This document shows positions 5,470-5,547 of a stretch of DNA of 5,547 nucleotides, piece after piece. The translations under genes were made by a program, and so were the position numbers. Under the pieces are notes generated by a model. That model did not search any database, was not told the origin of the DNA, and saw only the letters and a program-made list of their open reading frames with translations. Each line of letters begins with the position of its first letter. Positions within the stretch are counted from its first letter, which is position 1. Source of the stretch: Gemmatimonadaceae bacterium (GTDB lineage: Bacteria; Gemmatimonadota; Gemmatimonadetes; Gemmatimonadales; Gemmatimonadaceae); the NCBI GenBank assembly GCA_014378185.1, contig JACMOE010000093.1, positions 1-5,547 of the forward strand. Direction: 5' to 3'.

Positions 5470-5547
5470 GTGCCCACCCTGCGACCTCACTCCGTCTTCT
5501 TCACGCTGTTGCTGGGCGCGCTCGTCACACTTTCGTCGTTCGCCACC
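5470..5547 (+). CDS. N-terminus of a membrane protein, probably an MFS transporter (cut by window edge)
   Basis: The GTG at 5470 opens 26 codons that run off the right edge. The translation begins MPTLRPHS and continues VFFTLLLGALVTLSSFAT, a hydrophobic first transmembrane helix after a short positively charged tail. The pattern LLLGALxxLxxxxTD is common at the start of drug-efflux MFS proteins of the Bcr/CflA type, but the helix alone cannot prove this. The GTG is the first possible start in this frame because a TGA lies two codons upstream (5464-5466). An overlapping frame with an ATG at 5464 gives an Arg/His-rich, implausible product. The gene is divergent from the Cys/HGG-repeat gene and may share its regulatory region. 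Confidence 0.55.
   Translation, partial: MPTLRPHSVFFTLLLGALVTLSSFAT

Noticed and set aside
5464..5547. Plus-strand frame from ATG5464 (MKRAHPATSLR...)
   Set aside because: The product is Arg/His-rich without hydrophobic or signal pattern, while the GTG5470 frame gives a clear transmembrane helix.
1..5547. CRISPR arrays, tRNA or rRNA genes, insertion sequences, attachment sites
   Set aside because: No regular direct repeats with spacers, no cloverleaf or CCA-ended element, no transposase frame and no terminal inverted repeats were seen on reading both strands.

Overview
The window is a GC-rich bacterial chromosome segment with dense, short-spaced genes on both strands. A Tat-exported TIM-barrel isomerase, a CBM9-like/DUF5916 outer-membrane protein, a Dps mini-ferritin, a TPR lipoprotein and secreted small proteins together fit a Gram-negative, free-living, oxygen-exposed bacterium. 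The overall style (alanine/arginine-rich proteins, GTG starts, DUF5916 with the NPDF/FFPEKRPFF-type signature) resembles Gemmatimonadota. That placement is inference from protein style and was not checked by any search.

Layout, left to right. (1) Positions 1-501, minus: the N-terminal 167 residues of a TPR lipoprotein that runs off the left edge. (2) 502-768: a divergent intergenic region with a strong GC-rich inverted repeat at 555-584. (3) 769-1719, plus: a sugar phosphate isomerase/epimerase-like TIM-barrel protein with a twin-arginine signal; its GTG start is chosen because it places the SRRQFL motif correctly. (4) 1753-2235, minus: dps, convergent with the isomerase gene, with an inverted repeat spanning both stop codons. 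(5) 2353-4692, minus: a 779-residue CBM9-like plus DUF5916 protein, with a hairpin after its stop and a TATATT box 7 nt before its ATG. (6) 4789-5352, minus: a secreted 187-residue protein carrying three copies of a Cys...GACSxHGG module (DUF3761-like) joined by Ala/Lys/Glu-rich linkers, followed by a perfect 12-bp hairpin. (7) 5353-5469: a divergent promoter region with two small dyads. (8) 5470-5547, plus: the first 26 codons of a membrane protein, probably an MFS transporter, cut by the right edge.

No obvious operon or pathway joins these genes. Each seems to be transcribed alone, since strands alternate or hairpins separate the genes. The common theme is the cell envelope: five of the six genes encode exported or membrane proteins, and Dps is the only clear cytosolic one. 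I see no mobile element, CRISPR array, tRNA or rRNA, and no convincing new multi-gene system. The most unusual item is the triplicated Cys/HGG protein at 4789-5352.
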